A DNA stretch of 64,000 bases from Dipylidium caninum. Taxonomy: Eukaryota > Platyhelminthes > Cestoda > Cyclophyllidea > Dipylidiidae. The notes beneath the pieces are model-generated. The model was not told the origin of the DNA. It was given only the letters and a program-made list of their open reading frames with translations, and did no database searches. The translations under genes and the position numbers were made by a program. Location: NCBI GenBank assembly GCA_017562135.1, contig QEYB01000911.1:1-64000 (forward strand), written 5' to 3'. This document shows positions 12,118 through 24,281 of this stretch, piece after piece. Position 1 is the first letter of the stretch. Every line of letters starts with the position of its first letter.

Positions 12118-15100
12118 CTATTAACGGAAGGTCTGCATTGAAATGGAAGGTAAGAATGTCCGGTTACAGTCTAGATTGGCAGTGGCCTTACCAGTCACTC
12201 AAATCTTAACTTGCAAAACAGCTCTCTTATGTGAATCGCATTTAAATACTGCTGAATTTTCCATTAACCTCAAGACATCATTAATACTGCGCTGTAGCAC
12301 CAAAAACTGGCAAGGAAGGCTACTGTCGAACGACTTATGAACTCAAGGCAGTGCGTTCATCTTGAAGCAAACTAACTCAAACCACTATCACCTCACTACT
12401 CTCTGAGCTCCTCGATCCGTTCCTATGATTACCATCGGAAAAAAGTGATATAACTATGGCTCGAGAGAAACGGGCCGCTCCGTGATAAAAGGACGAGTTT
12501 GAAATGCAGAGCAGCAGCTCCTCTTCGTTGTAGTCGGTTCAAAAAGAGGAGCACCTGGCCACTCTATGGATTCGTCCAGCGCGAGGTCATTGCCCCGCCT
12601 TTGAGTCGGTCTGGTCCACAACCATTTTGGTGCACGCATGCATGTCCGACGACCTGCCCCACTGTCGCTGTCATTTTCCGCTGTGGCCTTCTCACTTTGT
12701 CATTCGCATCTTGCAAGTTTGTGACGAAATTTTGGGGTTTCCTACAAACGTACTTGTCGACCGCGCCGGGTAACAAACCTCTCCGGGCTCGGAGTAGCCC
12801 ACTTCCCCTCAGCATTTCACTACAAAGGCAACTTCAGCCCCAGCAGAAACACCATAGGGAATTGATGAGCACGTGCTCTATGAACTTACTACTTCACAAA
12901 CCTACAGCCAACAAAACGGACTAGAGGCAACGTGATGTGGAGGGATAAAATTGTTCCTGATTGAACAAAAAGCCGGCAGATTGGACGAACTCATGACTGG
13001 CCAAGAGATTAACCAGGCAATGCCATCACCTTAGGAGCCGGACTCGTAATGAATTCCTCCACATCGTCTCCAACATTGAAGATGCGAGTTAGTGCCGATT
13101 TGATTGCTACGTCCTGACCACTTTCGTCCTAGAAAAAAAGAATAACACCGAACGGATGTGTATTCGTCGGTTTACCAGTACAATCAAAATTTTGTAACTT
13201 CCGGGCGTATACGCAAGAAAAGCAAACGGTGGAAGCAGGAGAGAAGAAGCGCAGATGTAATGCACTGGGCACAGAACTACCTCTTGCTTCCTCTTCGCCT
13301 GTCCTCTCCTGGTAGGAGGTGAGGCCTCCTTCCTAGTTACTTTGCCTCGTGTACTAATTACCGGTAAGACGAGATGCTCAGATGAACTTTTCCCAACTCC
13401 CCTGCTCCGGGGTGTTTTCAGCTCTCCTCGTTCGTTCTCAGCAAGGTCTCCACGGCGGTGGGTGGTTTTGGGAGGAGAGCGGGACTTACTGGACCCTCTG
13501 CACTCAGAATTTTCCTGGGACATACTACGGTTCCTTTTTTGCACAACACCGCCTGCTGAACTCTTCTCATTACGACTATCAACAAGTTGGGGTTTCTGTC
13601 AAAATCGAGAGTAAAGGGAAAGTCAAACTCCTCTTCACTACCGTTGGACACAAGCTCTCATCCGACAGCCAGTCTCACAATATCCCAGACAGGGGCCCGC
13701 GTTTGGAAAGTCAGTCATCATTAGCTACTCTGGGAGGGGGTCAAGCTAGTAGGAGGCTGGTAAAGTTCAAGCAATTTTACCAATTTCCGTAAAGTTGGAG
13801 AATAAATGGGAAAAAGGGTTCCGGAGGCTAGTCATAACCTAATTCTAGGAAGCCGATCTACAGACTAGGTGCCTTTTGTCATTCGCCGGCTAGGAGAACT
13901 CGTGGCGACTTGCCCGAGAGGCTGGCAGGGGCGCAGAATGCTTATCGGATAGGGGAAAATAAACTAACCGCGGGCAGCGTTTCAGCGGAACGCGGTACTT
14001 CTTGAAGCACCGGCTTTTCTCGTCTTCTTTGTCTTGCCACTTTCTTTTTCGGTCTTCTTTTGGTGACACTATTTTCACTTAGGTTGCTCTTTTTCGTGAG
14101 ATTCTTTCTCTTCGGTTTCCCAATATCCTGAACTCTTAGTTCACTACCTCCTCTCTCATTCTGAGTGTTCTCTGACCTTGTCTTTTCTCGCTAAAGGTAT
14201 CGAAATTATAAATGCAGGCATATAAAAGTAGGAAAAGCGCGGTTTAAAATTGCCTGGTTACCGACAGTTTCGAGGACACTATCGCAAAAGCCCTAGCAAA
14301 GGGGCTTGAGGGTCTCTCATTCCGAACCCATTCCATTTGGAGAGTGGGAGGAATTGCACAAAGGTTTATCAGTATTATTATATGTGCTCTTACCTGCTGG
14401 ATGTTACCAAATCCTAGCCTATTCTCAGTGTCAAATGAGGCAGAATGGGAGGCAACTTAAACCTGCCCAAGTCCGCTGGGTTACATGGGTACTTTTCCAG
14501 AAGGTAACAACCGTTCGCCAAATGATCGCCTTTTCTTCACGTTTTCCCTCAGATCTCCACGGACGGCTGAGGAACACCCGCGGCAAGTACTCTAACAGTT
14601 AAGGACATTTAGCGAAAAAATTTATTCCTTCCTCATACTTAGAGCGAAATCAGGGGGCGTTTTACCAAATTTCTTTCAAACACGACCATTTTTCTCGTAA
14701 CCTAAGTTATTTTCCACGCTGGACTGAGGTGGTTTGCGGGATCGGGGCCGAAGGCATACGGGCGTGTCTTCCATTAACGAAATCTCACTCCCATGTCCTG
14801 TGGGCAAACGCAGATTGCGGTCGAGACGTCAAAGTCTCTACCCCTGCCAAAAAATGGAATTACGCTTCCACCGTTAATTCCTCTGCACCCACTCAAAAAC
14901 TCGGCACCCAGTGGAAAAATTTTTCATGCATTTCCGAGTATTGTGTAGACTGAACGAAAGACTTCGAAATAGAAGCAAATGTGCTCCGGTCATGATAGTA
15001 GTAAAAATACTGAAATCTGGAGAATGTGGAAATGATTTGGCTCGATAAAAGTTGGCGCAGAGTCAGCAGTTTGTGTTGTGGTAGAGATTTAGCGGGCGTG

Positions 15101-16694
15101 GATGCAGGAAAATGCCGTCCAGGAACGTGACGGCTGAAGTGTCTACGGTTCAGTCTGTCTGGTCTGACAACCGCCATAATACGAGAGAAGGACTACCATG
15201 CAAGGTTTAAGTTAGAAGAAGGTAATTTAAAGAGGTCATGCGTCCCGTGACTTCGTTTTGTGGCACCTCCGAGAATCCTTCTCCCTCGAAAATGACCAAA
15301 AAGCGCTGATTTGCTCTAGTTCAAAACTTATGATCTCCCGGATGCCACATGTAACGTTCGACTTGTGCCCCCGAACGTCCAAACTCCCCCTCTTCCCCGA
15401 AGGCAGGTTTAGCTGCCCCTTAGAAGATAGAGCGCGAACGAATTTACATGTCGACTGAAGTTACATCTGCGGTAAATGGAGACGAGACCAAGGGCCACTC
15501 GGGCTGGCGCACAATCTTTTTCTCCGGATGAAAATTACTCAACTTGTACACAACTCCAACGATCAAATCTTGCAACCTAAAGTCTCACTCCGCCACCTCT
15601 CACAAAGGTCCTTTCGGTCTGGCGCAATCATTTTTACCCCCAGACCCGCGAAGAGAGTTTTTAATATGCCCGAAGTGACTGTCAGAGTCCACGGTGGAGC
15701 ACTCGTTCTCTCCATTTACACGGGATTTTCATATGCAAAATTTCCCAAGCTTATGGGCATGGTTTAAAGTATGTATGACGAGAGCCTGAACCGGACACAC
15801 ACGTGTTCGCGTCGTGTGCTGCCTCACTCGAACCTGAGACCGTCCTCATTAGGAAGAATGGAAAAATGAGACACGGAGCCGAAAAAGTTAAACGGGTGAG
15901 CAGAAATTACCTTGCGACAATAAAAGTGAAACAATAGAGTAACGCAAAACCTTTGTTCCACTATGTATTACAGAGACACTTCTCAAAAAGCAGTTGTTTC
16001 TTTCACTCATTCTCCGTAAGCCGCCACACCGCCGCTATGCCATCCCAACTCAGCTTTGTGGAGAACTGGCACTCAACGAAATGCGAATTCTACCAACACC
16101 GGCAAACTTTATCCACTCATCAGTAACAATTCAGTCCGATTAAATAAACAAACTCCAGTGTGAAATACTCCACTTTTTTCATCGAGATGAGGAGAGCGGC
16201 AACGTGAGTCACGTGCTCGCCCCATGCCCGTGTCCCCGTCTTGGTGACAAGCTGACAGCTCCGCCAGCAAAGGGGGCAGTTCAACACGGCAGAAGGGCTA
16301 ACCTGCCGGCCGCACACGTGCCTCCTAAGTCGGAATGTGCGCCACATTTGGAGTGAAGCCTCTCCACTTCCCCCCAATGGAGGCGCTAATTTGCGCACCG
16401 AAGGGGTTTAAGTCCGCAGCGGACGAGTAAGAAGCTGGTGTTGTAAAGAGAAATGAGCTGTCTGCGAGAAATTGGACTTGTGTTATTTTCTCACACCACC
16501 ACCCGAGGGGATTCGGGTGTTGCACAAGCCACAGAACTCCTGAGACACACCAGATCATTGCAGACGCACAATGAAGTTGAAAGTGACATGCCTTGGGTAA
16601 GGGATAAAGTATTGTGAAAGTTATCTATAAATTCAGTGATTACATTCAAAAGTTCGTAGTGCGAAGGCGTGTCCACCGGTGGTGGGGAAGGCTA
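12118..16694. other. Gene-poor region upstream of the Tubby domain exons
   Basis: The missing amino-terminal exons of the Tubby gene should lie on the minus strand in this stretch or beyond. Candidates are a basic low-complexity frame between about 13540 and 13350 (RNRSMSQENSECRGSS) preceded by a ttcag acceptor near 13555, and an acidic frame near 13650-13570 (SNGSEEEFDFPFTLDFD) followed by a gtaatg donor. A further minus-strand frame at 16461-16325 contains an NPF tripeptide (DLNPFGAQ) and ends at a stop codon. None can be joined in phase to the domain exons with confidence, so I leave them unassigned. Confidence 0.35.
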
Positions 16695-17212
16695 TTAAGC
16701 AGTCAAAAAGGATTCCTCATGCTTGGCGCTGCTGTCAGGATTATGAGTGGTTGAACGGAAGGAAGCATTAAACCAGTCAGTCTGCCAACTTACCCCCTGA
16801 AATGATACCCCGCTTGCCGTCGAAGGTGTAACTGAACGAACTGCTACGCCAGAGGACATTGACGTCTCCATTGGAAGTGTGTCAATCTCATCAAAGTCTA
16901 TGAGGTTGTTAGTCTTGACACGAGGTCGTTGGGGCGCCTCCGTAGCACTGTGCAGTCTTGTCAGAGCCTTCGTCTGTCTTCGAGGGTTATTGCGAACCGT
17001 TTGTCTCTCCCCCTTTGGCCTCACCTTCATAGCCCCCGCTGCCTTTGTGGCCGACGCATCCTCGTCGCCCTCCTCCAACTCCATTGACTCGAATAGGGAC
17101 TTGCGATCCACCGCTGTCAAAGGCGTCTTCGGTAGTGGCAATTTAACCGGACGAATCGGCGGATATGTCTTCGGTGGGACCGTGCGGTTGCTCACGGAGG
17201 ACTTTGAATTAA
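16695..17212 (-). CDS. Orphan exon, disordered protein with LIDFDE motif
   Basis: I do not recognise the gene. The minus-strand frame starts after a strong pyrimidine-rich acceptor (cttttctttacctgcag, ending at 17213) and runs 172 codons to a TAA at 16695. The product is rich in Pro, Lys, Ser and Thr at its start (PPIRPVKLPLPKTPL), then acidic (ESMELEEGDEDAS), then basic, then has NNLIDFDEIDTLPME, which resembles the clathrin-box or endocytic-adaptor type of short motif. A perfect gtaagt donor lies inside the frame after SGVSFQG (junction 16794/16793), so the exon may stop there and be spliced onward, or be read through to the stop. It could be a 5' exon of the Tubby gene or a separate gene. 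Confidence 0.4.
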
Positions 17213-20200
17213 CTGCAGGTAAAGAAAAGCTACCGATTTATCAGTGAAGCCTCTTAAAGATTTGGTATCCGTCTACTTTCAGAACCCGATCGTGTTGACC
17301 CTATTCTCTCCTTAAATACAAGTCTCGCGTGACTACAAAATCATCATCCAACTGAAGTAGCACAGAAGACATTTCTTGAATGCCGTAGTCATTCAATCCG
17401 TCCCACTCCATCTCTTTGAGTCCAAGCATTTTTAGACATTCATATGGATCGACTGGCCGAGTTCGCCTTTGAGTGGAGCGTCACAACACCTAACCTTTCA
17501 ACTAATCATCCCATGAGTTTCTCCGTCCTCCCCTCGATGTTGTCTTCTAACGCACCGAACGTGAAGTCGAGGGAAATGGCATTCCTCATGGCATTACTTT
17601 CATGCCATTATTAGGACGGATTTTATGACGGTATCTTTAAGCGTGGTATGAAACTTTGCGTTATAATAATGGAAGTGGCATCAAAGACGAAGGTGGCGTG
17701 GAATCGCCACACTCGGGGGTGGATTTGTCGCCCGAGGATGTGGCTATCCACTCGGTGCTGTGAGACAAAGTGAGATTCAGTCGGTAGTCAGTTGACCCCT
17801 TTTCTGAGGGATAGTGATTTGACGTCAGCCTTAACAATTTTGTTGATAGCATAAAAATGCTACCAACAGATCTGTACACCGCCTGCATGACAAATTGGGG
17901 CTATCAGAGCAAAAAATAGAAAGCGGAAACCTCTGTGATCTGGTGCGAATACCTGGTTTTGATCATGTTGCAACACAGTTTTGGGTTGCCAGGGCAACGT
18001 AGAAGCTTTCTAATAGCAACCACATTTTGTCTACTCCGCTCCACGTGAATAATGAATGTATTGAAAAACAATAGCCAGAAATGTGAGAGGACTTCACGCG
18101 AAAAAACCCTCGGGCCGCTATCCCCGTGTTCTGCAGAAGATGGGGAAAGAAAACTCAAAGTGGGGCGGTCAGTGCTCCCTGCCAAGCCCGCAATTGAGAG
18201 GCTGTGGCGGTAGAGGAAGCCGACCATTGGCTGTGCCTCGGCCAACGACATTCGGAGGGAGGGTGACAAGAGCGTGCTAAGCGTCGGCGAGGCCTTCAGC
18301 AGAGTCTGTTAGCGTTGGCTCTGGGCCTCAATACCGCCATAGAAAGTTGTCAAAGATGGCAACAGTATAAATGTACGGCATTAATTGCAAAACACCTCAG
18401 TCAGGGGAGTATTGGGCAATTAATTGCGGGTTTGCCGCATGCCTCAAATGCGGTTCGCAGCATACAGTCAACGGGGGTGAATAGAAATTTCGCCTGAATA
18501 CTCGGGTGATTCCTCTCCTGCTGGCCGACATTCAGACCGCATGCTCACCTCATCCCAGGAATGTCTAACTACCACTTTAGTAAAAACGGCACTTTATCAG
18601 ATATGGTGCCCATTATTCCCTTGAGAGGGATTCAACGAGGTACCTCTTGTCGGTGCGGAGTAGTAGGTTATGCTGATGGCCTTTCGGACGCTCTAGAGTT
18701 TCGTAAACATTTTGAGTAGAAAACACCACCAAGAGCTAAACAGAAGACCGACTATTTGAGAGTAACTCATTTAACCGACCCCATCATAAAAAGTGTGATT
18801 TGCAATTTCGACACCTGTGGAATGGACACATTGGTCCATTCGCTACGGCGATTCCTCGCCAATATGGGAACGACTCCTTCCCGGAGGGAATTTCCGCTCG
18901 TTCCTGCCAACGCAGTGTGCCGATGTGCAGATGGGAGAGTGTTGAAATTGTTTTCGCAGTTTAATGTAAATTTATGGCCATCGAATTACGAGGGCCAAAT
19001 GATGGTCTCAGCCCATCACCCCAGCGTAGCATTCGAGGGCGAAAGGCTTGAGCTCTTTGCCTTGGCATCTGGATTCTAAGTGCTACTTCAAAGCCATATG
19101 GCCATCGTCTCCACTCTGTGCAGTAAGTTCCATCACGAAACTTGATGGGGATGAGAAAAATTCCCTTTAATTAGTATTTAAAGGGATGACATTTACCCCA
19201 CACTCAATCGCTCATTATTCTATCCGAGTGAATTAGCGTACGAATACGTTAATGGATGGCGGGAACGTCAAAAAGGTGAACGTGAACAGTCTGAAAAAAG
19301 GTGACATGTTTTAATCGAGACGACCGAGTGACAGGACGAACAACTTGGCGTGTCGCCACCATCTCAAACTCGTCCCTCAACTCCACCGAGCAGTACCTTA
19401 AAACCGGAGTCATTTTAACTCAGAGGACAATGTCAGCTTCCTGGTCTCAGCCCTGCCTTGCAGACTACTGTACGGAGATTGGAGAAGTGACTCATCAAAT
19501 GTCTTCGGGAGTTGAAGACCACGTCTTAGTCGGACCGAATCGGTTAACTGCCGTTGCCGAGATTGAAACTGTGGTAGGAGAACTCGTGCGCACATTGGTA
19601 ACGACATCTCCGTGCAACTTTATATAAGCCTTCAAAATATAAACCCAAAGATTCTCTAGATGCACAAACTACACCCTCCAAAAAATTTCACTAGCTTGAC
19701 AGAAACAAATACAGCAAATTGTTTGACATCCACTTGAAGGACCTGTCTACGCCTTCCAGCTTTTCAGCTCGCGAATGGCAACTCTTTAATTTCGTTTTTG
19801 AGTGCGTTCTAAACAGTAAAAAATACAGGAATATAAACAAGAAGGGAGTTATGGATGAGCAAAACTAAGTAATTTTGGGCATCCTCGAGGGAATTCTGCT
19901 ACCTAAACAGGCCTCTACAATCTAACATCTATTAGTGTACTCCTAACCTCTCCCGCAAACAATGAAGAACTCCTCACCAACAGCGAGAGTTGCAGTATCG
20001 CTTCTATCACCGCTGACGCGGAGGACCTGAGGCGGAGGATCGAGCAGGTCTGGATTGCCCAATTCAAGGGCTTGTGGGCCATCGTAAGCTGAAATGTTAC
20101 ACACGTATAGTAAGTAACCAACCAATCTGCGCAAACAATAAGCCTTATTAATTAAACAAAGATCAAGGTGGCTACTTCCTGCCCCCCTCCCTCCGAAAAC

Positions 20201-23200
20201 TCGATCGAAAGGTGTGGGACAGCGTAGGAGATGCTTTCGAGAGATTGAGTCATTTCTCATAGGTGCGGACTCAACAAAAAAGAGATTTACGTGCTTAAGC
20301 TGTTGACCGGAGAGGTCCATTGATGAGAAGTCCATTCGGAGTAATGCATGGCTATACCATATGGTTCGAAGTACTCTGGGAAAATATTGTCTTCCCTTGA
20401 GTATGTATTGTGTTTATCAAAATAGTCACATTAGCAGTAAAGTGTCCCTTTTAACTAAAGCCTCTTCTGAAGCCCTTTAGAGGTTGCAGTTTTGTCGCCT
20501 AGAGGACGCAAAGTTGCTGGAATAGTGATAAAAGGCGAAGATAATGAAAGCTGTGATGTTGAAGGATTTCCAGACAAGGCTCCAATTAACAATGATCTGC
20601 CATTCTGGAAAACGTCCATGGGACAACAGAACTAGCGCCCACATGTTTCGACTAGAAAGTGGGAAAATCACCAGGGAAAGATTATATTTTACTCAAAACC
20701 TATACTTCGCGGTGTTTTTTCGCCTATCAGCAGCTTAAGTTGTCTGTATTTTAATCTGAAGGAGCTCTTGTCTGCAATGTACAAGGTCGGTGAGGATAGG
20801 ACTATCATACGGCTGTGGACTGCTAAGGCAACATGAAGGGTTTTACCTAATGCAACGGCGACAGATCTGGGCTTGTATCCTAGTTTCTTTGGTCGATTAT
20901 CATTCTACAAGGCATTTTATCATCTGCAAATGAAAAAAGATCCGTATGCAAACTTTTGTCGCTATAAACAAGCACGATTTCACAACAGCGCTAGCGACGT
21001 GAATCTCTATAAGTTAAAAACAGAGGAGTAACCAGTGATATCACATAAGACTCTGGATTGTAAATGTTCTTCTATTTAAGAAGAGCACCATTAGTAGACT
21101 TAGTTGCATTTTTGAATTTTAAAAATTCTGCGGATTTGTCGGTGAGTGGAAGGCCGGATTTTTTTACTTTGCAATTTTTATGAGAATTTATGGATGACTT
21201 GAAATTCAGATTAGAACTGTCCATGAGGAAAGGCAAAGTAACATTTCAGCCACATTTAGAAACAATGATACACCTGGATAATAATGAATATGTTGTAGAA
21301 AGCACAGGCTTGAAAAAAAATGCCGACCTCCACACTAGCATTTATTTATTTATGCTCATCAATTGTCAAACTAACCAAAGTCTTCAATGACAGATTTGTG
21401 TGAATCGCGATTTGTAATCTTCTGAGTTGATCGAAAGCTTGAGGGACTGGGATCTATTGAAGCATCGAAAGACCTGGCCTGTAAGGTTTGCATCTCATGT
21501 TCACGTTTGTTCTGACGTTTCTTGTGCAAAATCTCTCGCTGCTTCTCCAAATTCGTTTGTCTTTGCGCCGTAGTGGTTGTGGAACTGGCCTCCATATCAT
21601 TTAAGTTGACCTATTTTTATTTATTACCCCGGTTGTGTCAAGGCGGAGAAAGCAAGGGGGAAATTGTGAAATTTAGAATAAGTTGCACAGAAATATTCCT
21701 TATAATACCATTCGTCTAGCGGGAGCTAGTAAATGGCATTATGTTCCATGAGTAACTAAAAATATTTTGCACTTTCAGCCAGTATATAGAAAAAATTTTT
21801 AGGCTTAAATACTTAAGTCAAAATAGCAATTTTTTAGAGCAAATGAACAAAGCTGCTTTTAAAAACAGGCATAAAAAACTGGGTCGGGGTTAAGCTGTTT
21901 TGCATAATAATTGGGGGCAGACATTTTAGCATCTATATCTAGATCCCATCTTTCAAAATTCAATAAATATAACATAAATTTTACTTTTATTAGGAACTGC
22001 AATTCCTAGTTCATTGAAAGCAATGCCCTCCGTTTCAACCACACCCGCTCAGACTGTGCCATAATGAATTGACAATAAAAACAATTATGGCCCAGATTTT
22101 GGAGGCTATTATTATTTCTTTAGGAGGAAGTTTATGGGCGCAGCGCGTCACTTATGTCTATAATCCTGCTTCATCACGATTCGTTTATTGTTGATATATA
22201 TTAACTTTCAGGGACTACAACATAGGGACTCATCGTAGCTTCAAAGGGGCTGAATGAAAATTGCCTAGCAGCAGAGAGCTGATGGTGGCAAGCTTGACTA
22301 CTACTAAATAAGGTAATAGGTTGGTCCTCAAAGAGTACTTTTGCACAAAACGTAGAAAACAAAACATGGAATCATATGCAAAAAAATTTTACGAACGAGA
22401 GAAGGATCCTAAATATCACCTTGAGTCAGCTCTTAGTAGTGTGTTTTGGACCAAAATATCCCCCAAGTGTACAACGCCTATGGCTTTGATTAGGCGGCTA
22501 AAATTTTCGTTGGGAGTAAATTATGCGCTTGTTCGTTATAACAAACTGCGCTGATATCGACATTAAAACTAATGCATGAACTATTTGTCTTATAATTTCA
22601 TAAATCTACTCGGAAAGAAATGGGTCTTTTCACACACACGTCGTGCTTAACCGTTATGCATGCGTTTATGCCTTGGTGAATTAAGTAATCCTCGAGACCT
22701 GGCAAATCGTGCATAGAAACTACGCGTGCTAGAACCGGAAAGCGGTACCCCACTCCACTTGGAAAAGCGAAACCACTTAAATTAATGCTGGCATCTTGAA
22801 GTACAGAATCTGTAGATATTCATCCCGCAACGTATCTAGTAATTTTACACTTTAAAACAAGCGCCTAAGTTTAATGGAAGGTAAATTAAATCAAATTATT
22901 CGTCCATACGAAACTTGAACATTCTTCCCTGTACATTTACACTAAAAATATGTGGACCTCTGTGCCATTGCAACCATACAAAGTTTGCTTTACCGACACT
23001 CATCGGTCTCGAAGTATCCTGGGTTTCTTCACTCGCACTAGGCCCCGTCAGGGAATACGTGCTACCATCATGATAAGGCCTCGAATGCGGCCTCGCCCGA
23101 CTCAAGGCGAGAAATTTAGTTACTACTCTCCCTCCCCCCCCCCCCCCCCCCCACCTCTTCCCCACGTATACGTAGGAAGAATGCCAGCCCATCAACGCAT

Positions 23201-23361
23201 CAACAGAACCCATCGTCGCCAAACATACCACTTTACTTCCCTGACGCAGCTAAAACACTCACCAAAACTGCACTCTTGCACAAACCATTATAACCCTACC
23301 AAACACTACCACAGTGCTCAATCAAGAACCCTTAGGCCAACCGAATATCGTTAACGCCGGC
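17213..23361. other. Gene-poor region with a few candidate minus-strand exons
   Basis: No gene family is recognisable. Candidate minus-strand exons are 20378 to about 20297 (after a ttttcccag acceptor, ending at gtaaat) and about 20091-19950 (after a catttcag acceptor), where one frame reads LGNPDLLDPPPQVLRVSGD. Their reading phases do not agree with each other, so they remain speculative. Another open frame at 18313-17904 minus lacks clear splice boundaries. From about 20.7 to 22.9 kb the sequence is AT-rich with only noise-like frames. A 19-base C run occurs at 23134-23152. Confidence 0.35.
23134..23152 (+). repeat. Poly-C tract (19 bases)
   Basis: An uninterrupted run of 19 cytosines follows a CCT-rich lead-in. 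Homopolymers of this length are prone to slippage and sequencing length errors. It lies in non-coding sequence upstream of the decayed retroelement remnant. Confidence 0.95.
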
Positions 23362-23401
23362 CTGTCGGACTCGCGGTCGCAAAATAGACTCTCGATAAGT
23401 C
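23362..23401 (+). repeat. Direct repeat copy 1 flanking retroelement remnant
   Basis: About 40 bases (ctgtcggactcgcggtcgca...gactctcgat) recur in the same orientation at 23859-23903, 497 bases downstream, with a few substitutions and a short insertion. The pair brackets the LIDTGAE-coding frame. Confidence 0.7.
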
Positions 23402-23541
23402 GTCCAGACGTCATCGACGTCGACCTGACTTCCAGCCAGCCAACTCATAAATTAATAATGGCTGAGATCATACCACTCCTGTTTACGCTCGGGGAGTAAA
23501 CGAGAATCTACGATCGTCATTACTGCCTGAAATATTGGCGC

Positions 23542-23802
23542 ATGTATACAAATAATCAAAAACGTTTTTGCTGTCGAATGCGCTGTTGCCTTCTTAAGGC
23601 CGCCTTTGCTCTCAGACGTCCACCCGAGAGACCACTGATTGACACCGGTGCTGAGACTGTATCGTGGCGACTGACGGCCGAAATACCCGCCCCTACTTCT
23701 CCACTGCTGCTGACGAAACGTTGCTTCTCTCCGTACTCTGCTACCAACATACGCAAAACTTCGCATGCTGCCACAGGCTTCAGACCGACACGCGATTGCT
23801 GA
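23542..23802 (+). pseudogene. Decayed Gypsy-like aspartic protease fragment
   Basis: The plus-strand frame contains RPPERPLIDTGAETVS. The LIDTGAE core matches the active-site loop (hydrophobic-Asp-Thr-Gly-Ala) of retrotransposon aspartic proteases, and an Arg/Pro-rich lead-in of this kind is usual just before it in Gypsy-type polyproteins. The rest of the protease, and any reverse transcriptase or integrase, cannot be read in frame, and the frame stops 60 codons later. I infer an old, truncated element. The call rests on one short motif plus bracketing direct repeats, so a chance match is possible; a 162-codon minus-strand frame also covers the same bases. Confidence 0.35.
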
Positions 23803-23858
23803 AGTGCCCAAGGATCTATCACATCGAGGAGGGGAAAAACCAAGCCTTGATTCAACAT

Positions 23859-23903
23859 CTGTCGAACTCGCGGTCGCAAAGAAGTAGACTCTCGATGAGA
23901 GTC
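23859..23903 (+). repeat. Direct repeat copy 2 flanking retroelement remnant
   Basis: Second copy of the repeat seen at 23362-23401: it shares the blocks actcgcggtcgcaaa and tagactctcgat. It carries a 4-5 base insertion relative to copy 1, and the sequence continues into an inverted octamer (ctcgatgagag). Confidence 0.7.
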
Positions 23904-24281
23904 GCCCGAAGACTTCTCATGCCATTTTTGTTTTCCAACGACCTGGAGAATAGTAGCACCTGCTATACATACCGATATGGTGTCAAGAAAACCCTTAACA
24001 GCTCGCGATAGCTCAGGTCGCGAGTCAGGCTCGTCCGCCCGCAAACTGCTCCAAGTCCTGCTTACCGAGGCGATACACGGACATATTGCATACTCTATTG
24101 TTGTGAGATCTTCATCATTCTCAGCTATTTAAGAGAAAAACAGGAGAGTAAATCGATATATCCATTAAAACTAAGTTCGTACAATTTATATAAAGCTTGT
24201 CACCTGTTATGGGTCTCGAAGCCCTCTAATCTCCCAACCTTTAACAAACTTAACAGAAGTGGTTACCTCTTCGAGGGATAC

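Noticed and set aside
12499..13792. Overlapping plus-strand frames of 136-141 codons
   Set aside because: They lie opposite the expected Tubby 5' region, have no domain, and appear compositional.
17904..18313. Minus-strand frame with LAEAQPMVGFLYRHSLS
   Set aside because: Protein-like in places but without reliable acceptor or donor and without a recognised family.
23556..24044. 162-codon minus-strand frame overlapping the retroelement remnant
   Set aside because: It is antisense to the LIDTGAE frame and has no recognisable domain; probably a shadow frame.
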